Below are positions 5,963-6,049 of a stretch of DNA of 6,049 nt, piece after piece; within the stretch, counting starts at the first letter, position 1, and each line of letters starts with the position of its first letter. The stretch is from Acidobacteriota bacterium (GTDB taxonomy: Bacteria > Acidobacteriota > Blastocatellia > Pyrinomonadales > Pyrinomonadaceae), in the NCBI GenBank assembly GCA_020201365.1, contig JAIVGV010000393.1, positions 1 through 6,049 on the forward strand, read 5' to 3'. Below the pieces are notes generated by a model that was not told where the DNA came from, made no database searches, and worked only from the letters and a program-made list of their open reading frames with translations. Made by a program: the position numbers and the translations under genes.

Positions 5963-6012
5963 CGGGCTGTCGCCGAAGGGAAGTCCGTCGGTCGAGCCGC
6001 GCCGAGAATTTC

Positions 6013-6040
6013 TTGCCAACGCCCGCCCGTTTGGTAGTAA
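6013..6040 (+). promoter_or_regulatory. Possible promoter for a gene beyond the right edge
   Basis: TTGCCA at 6013-6018 is followed after 16 bases by TAGTAA (6035-6040), preceded by TGG as in an extended -10 (TGn). The surrounding 87-bp tail after the methyltransferase stop holds no open frame and no convincing terminator hairpin. Matches are partial, so this is tentative; it would drive transcription out of the window. Confidence 0.3.
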
Positions 6041-6049
6041 GCTTGCGGC

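Noticed and set aside
5961..5989. gacgg/ccgtc pairing after the methyltransferase stop as a terminator
   Set aside because: Only 5 bp with a 19-base loop and no T-tract; expected by chance in this composition.
3812..6019. A 735-residue open frame on the minus strand
   Set aside because: It runs antisense through the clearly identified rRNA methyltransferase and the membrane protein gene; its translation is Arg/Ala/Asp-rich with no domain motifs, as expected of an antisense shadow in GC-rich DNA.

Overview
This is a GC-rich bacterial window, very GC-heavy at third codon positions, with six genes plus one gene tail. All lie on the plus strand, and together they look like ordinary chromosomal housekeeping DNA. 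Three products are recognisable enzymes: a stand-alone biotin-protein ligase (birA, 199-975), a type III pantothenate kinase (coaX, 2546-3346) and an RlmD/RumA-type 23S rRNA m5U methyltransferase (4652-5962). Between birA and coaX lies a GT1-family glycosyltransferase (1024-2319). After coaX come an unrecognised 261-residue soluble protein (3418-4203) and a 126-residue two-helix membrane protein (4253-4633). The first 58 bases hold the last 18 codons of a gene that begins outside the window.

The organism cannot be fixed from sequence alone. The birA/coaX neighbourhood, the scarcity of Shine-Dalgarno sites, GTG/TTG starts, the intergenic words built on 'ttctgaattctg/tctcctgaat', and the 'gtaggggcaggg' hairpin repeats together suggest Acidobacteriota, perhaps Blastocatellia. 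This is inference from general familiarity, not a search.

Layout: the upstream gene tail is followed by an 11-bp hairpin without a T-tract (88-116) and a possible promoter placed so close to birA that its message would be nearly leaderless. birA and the glycosyltransferase are separated by a perfect 14-bp tandem duplication. A 137-bp inverted-repeat element with perfect 27-bp ends lies between the glycosyltransferase and coaX, and a consensus TTGACA precedes coaX. A second, unrelated inverted repeat (3313-3406) overlaps the 3' end of coaX and supplies its last codons and the leader of the next gene. The last three genes are closely spaced (49 and 18 bp gaps) and may be one transcript. Only the small membrane protein has a strong ribosome binding site.

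Functionally, BirA attaches biotin to carboxylase carrier proteins and CoaX starts coenzyme A synthesis, so the pair serves acyl-CoA and fatty-acid metabolism. The glycosyltransferase shows no link to that chemistry and looks like an insertion into the pair. I found no evidence of a defence system, CRISPR array, transposase, phage or other novel multigene system. The most interesting material is the repeat DNA at three successive gene boundaries and the two proteins of unknown function. No stretch longer than 226 bp lacks a gene.
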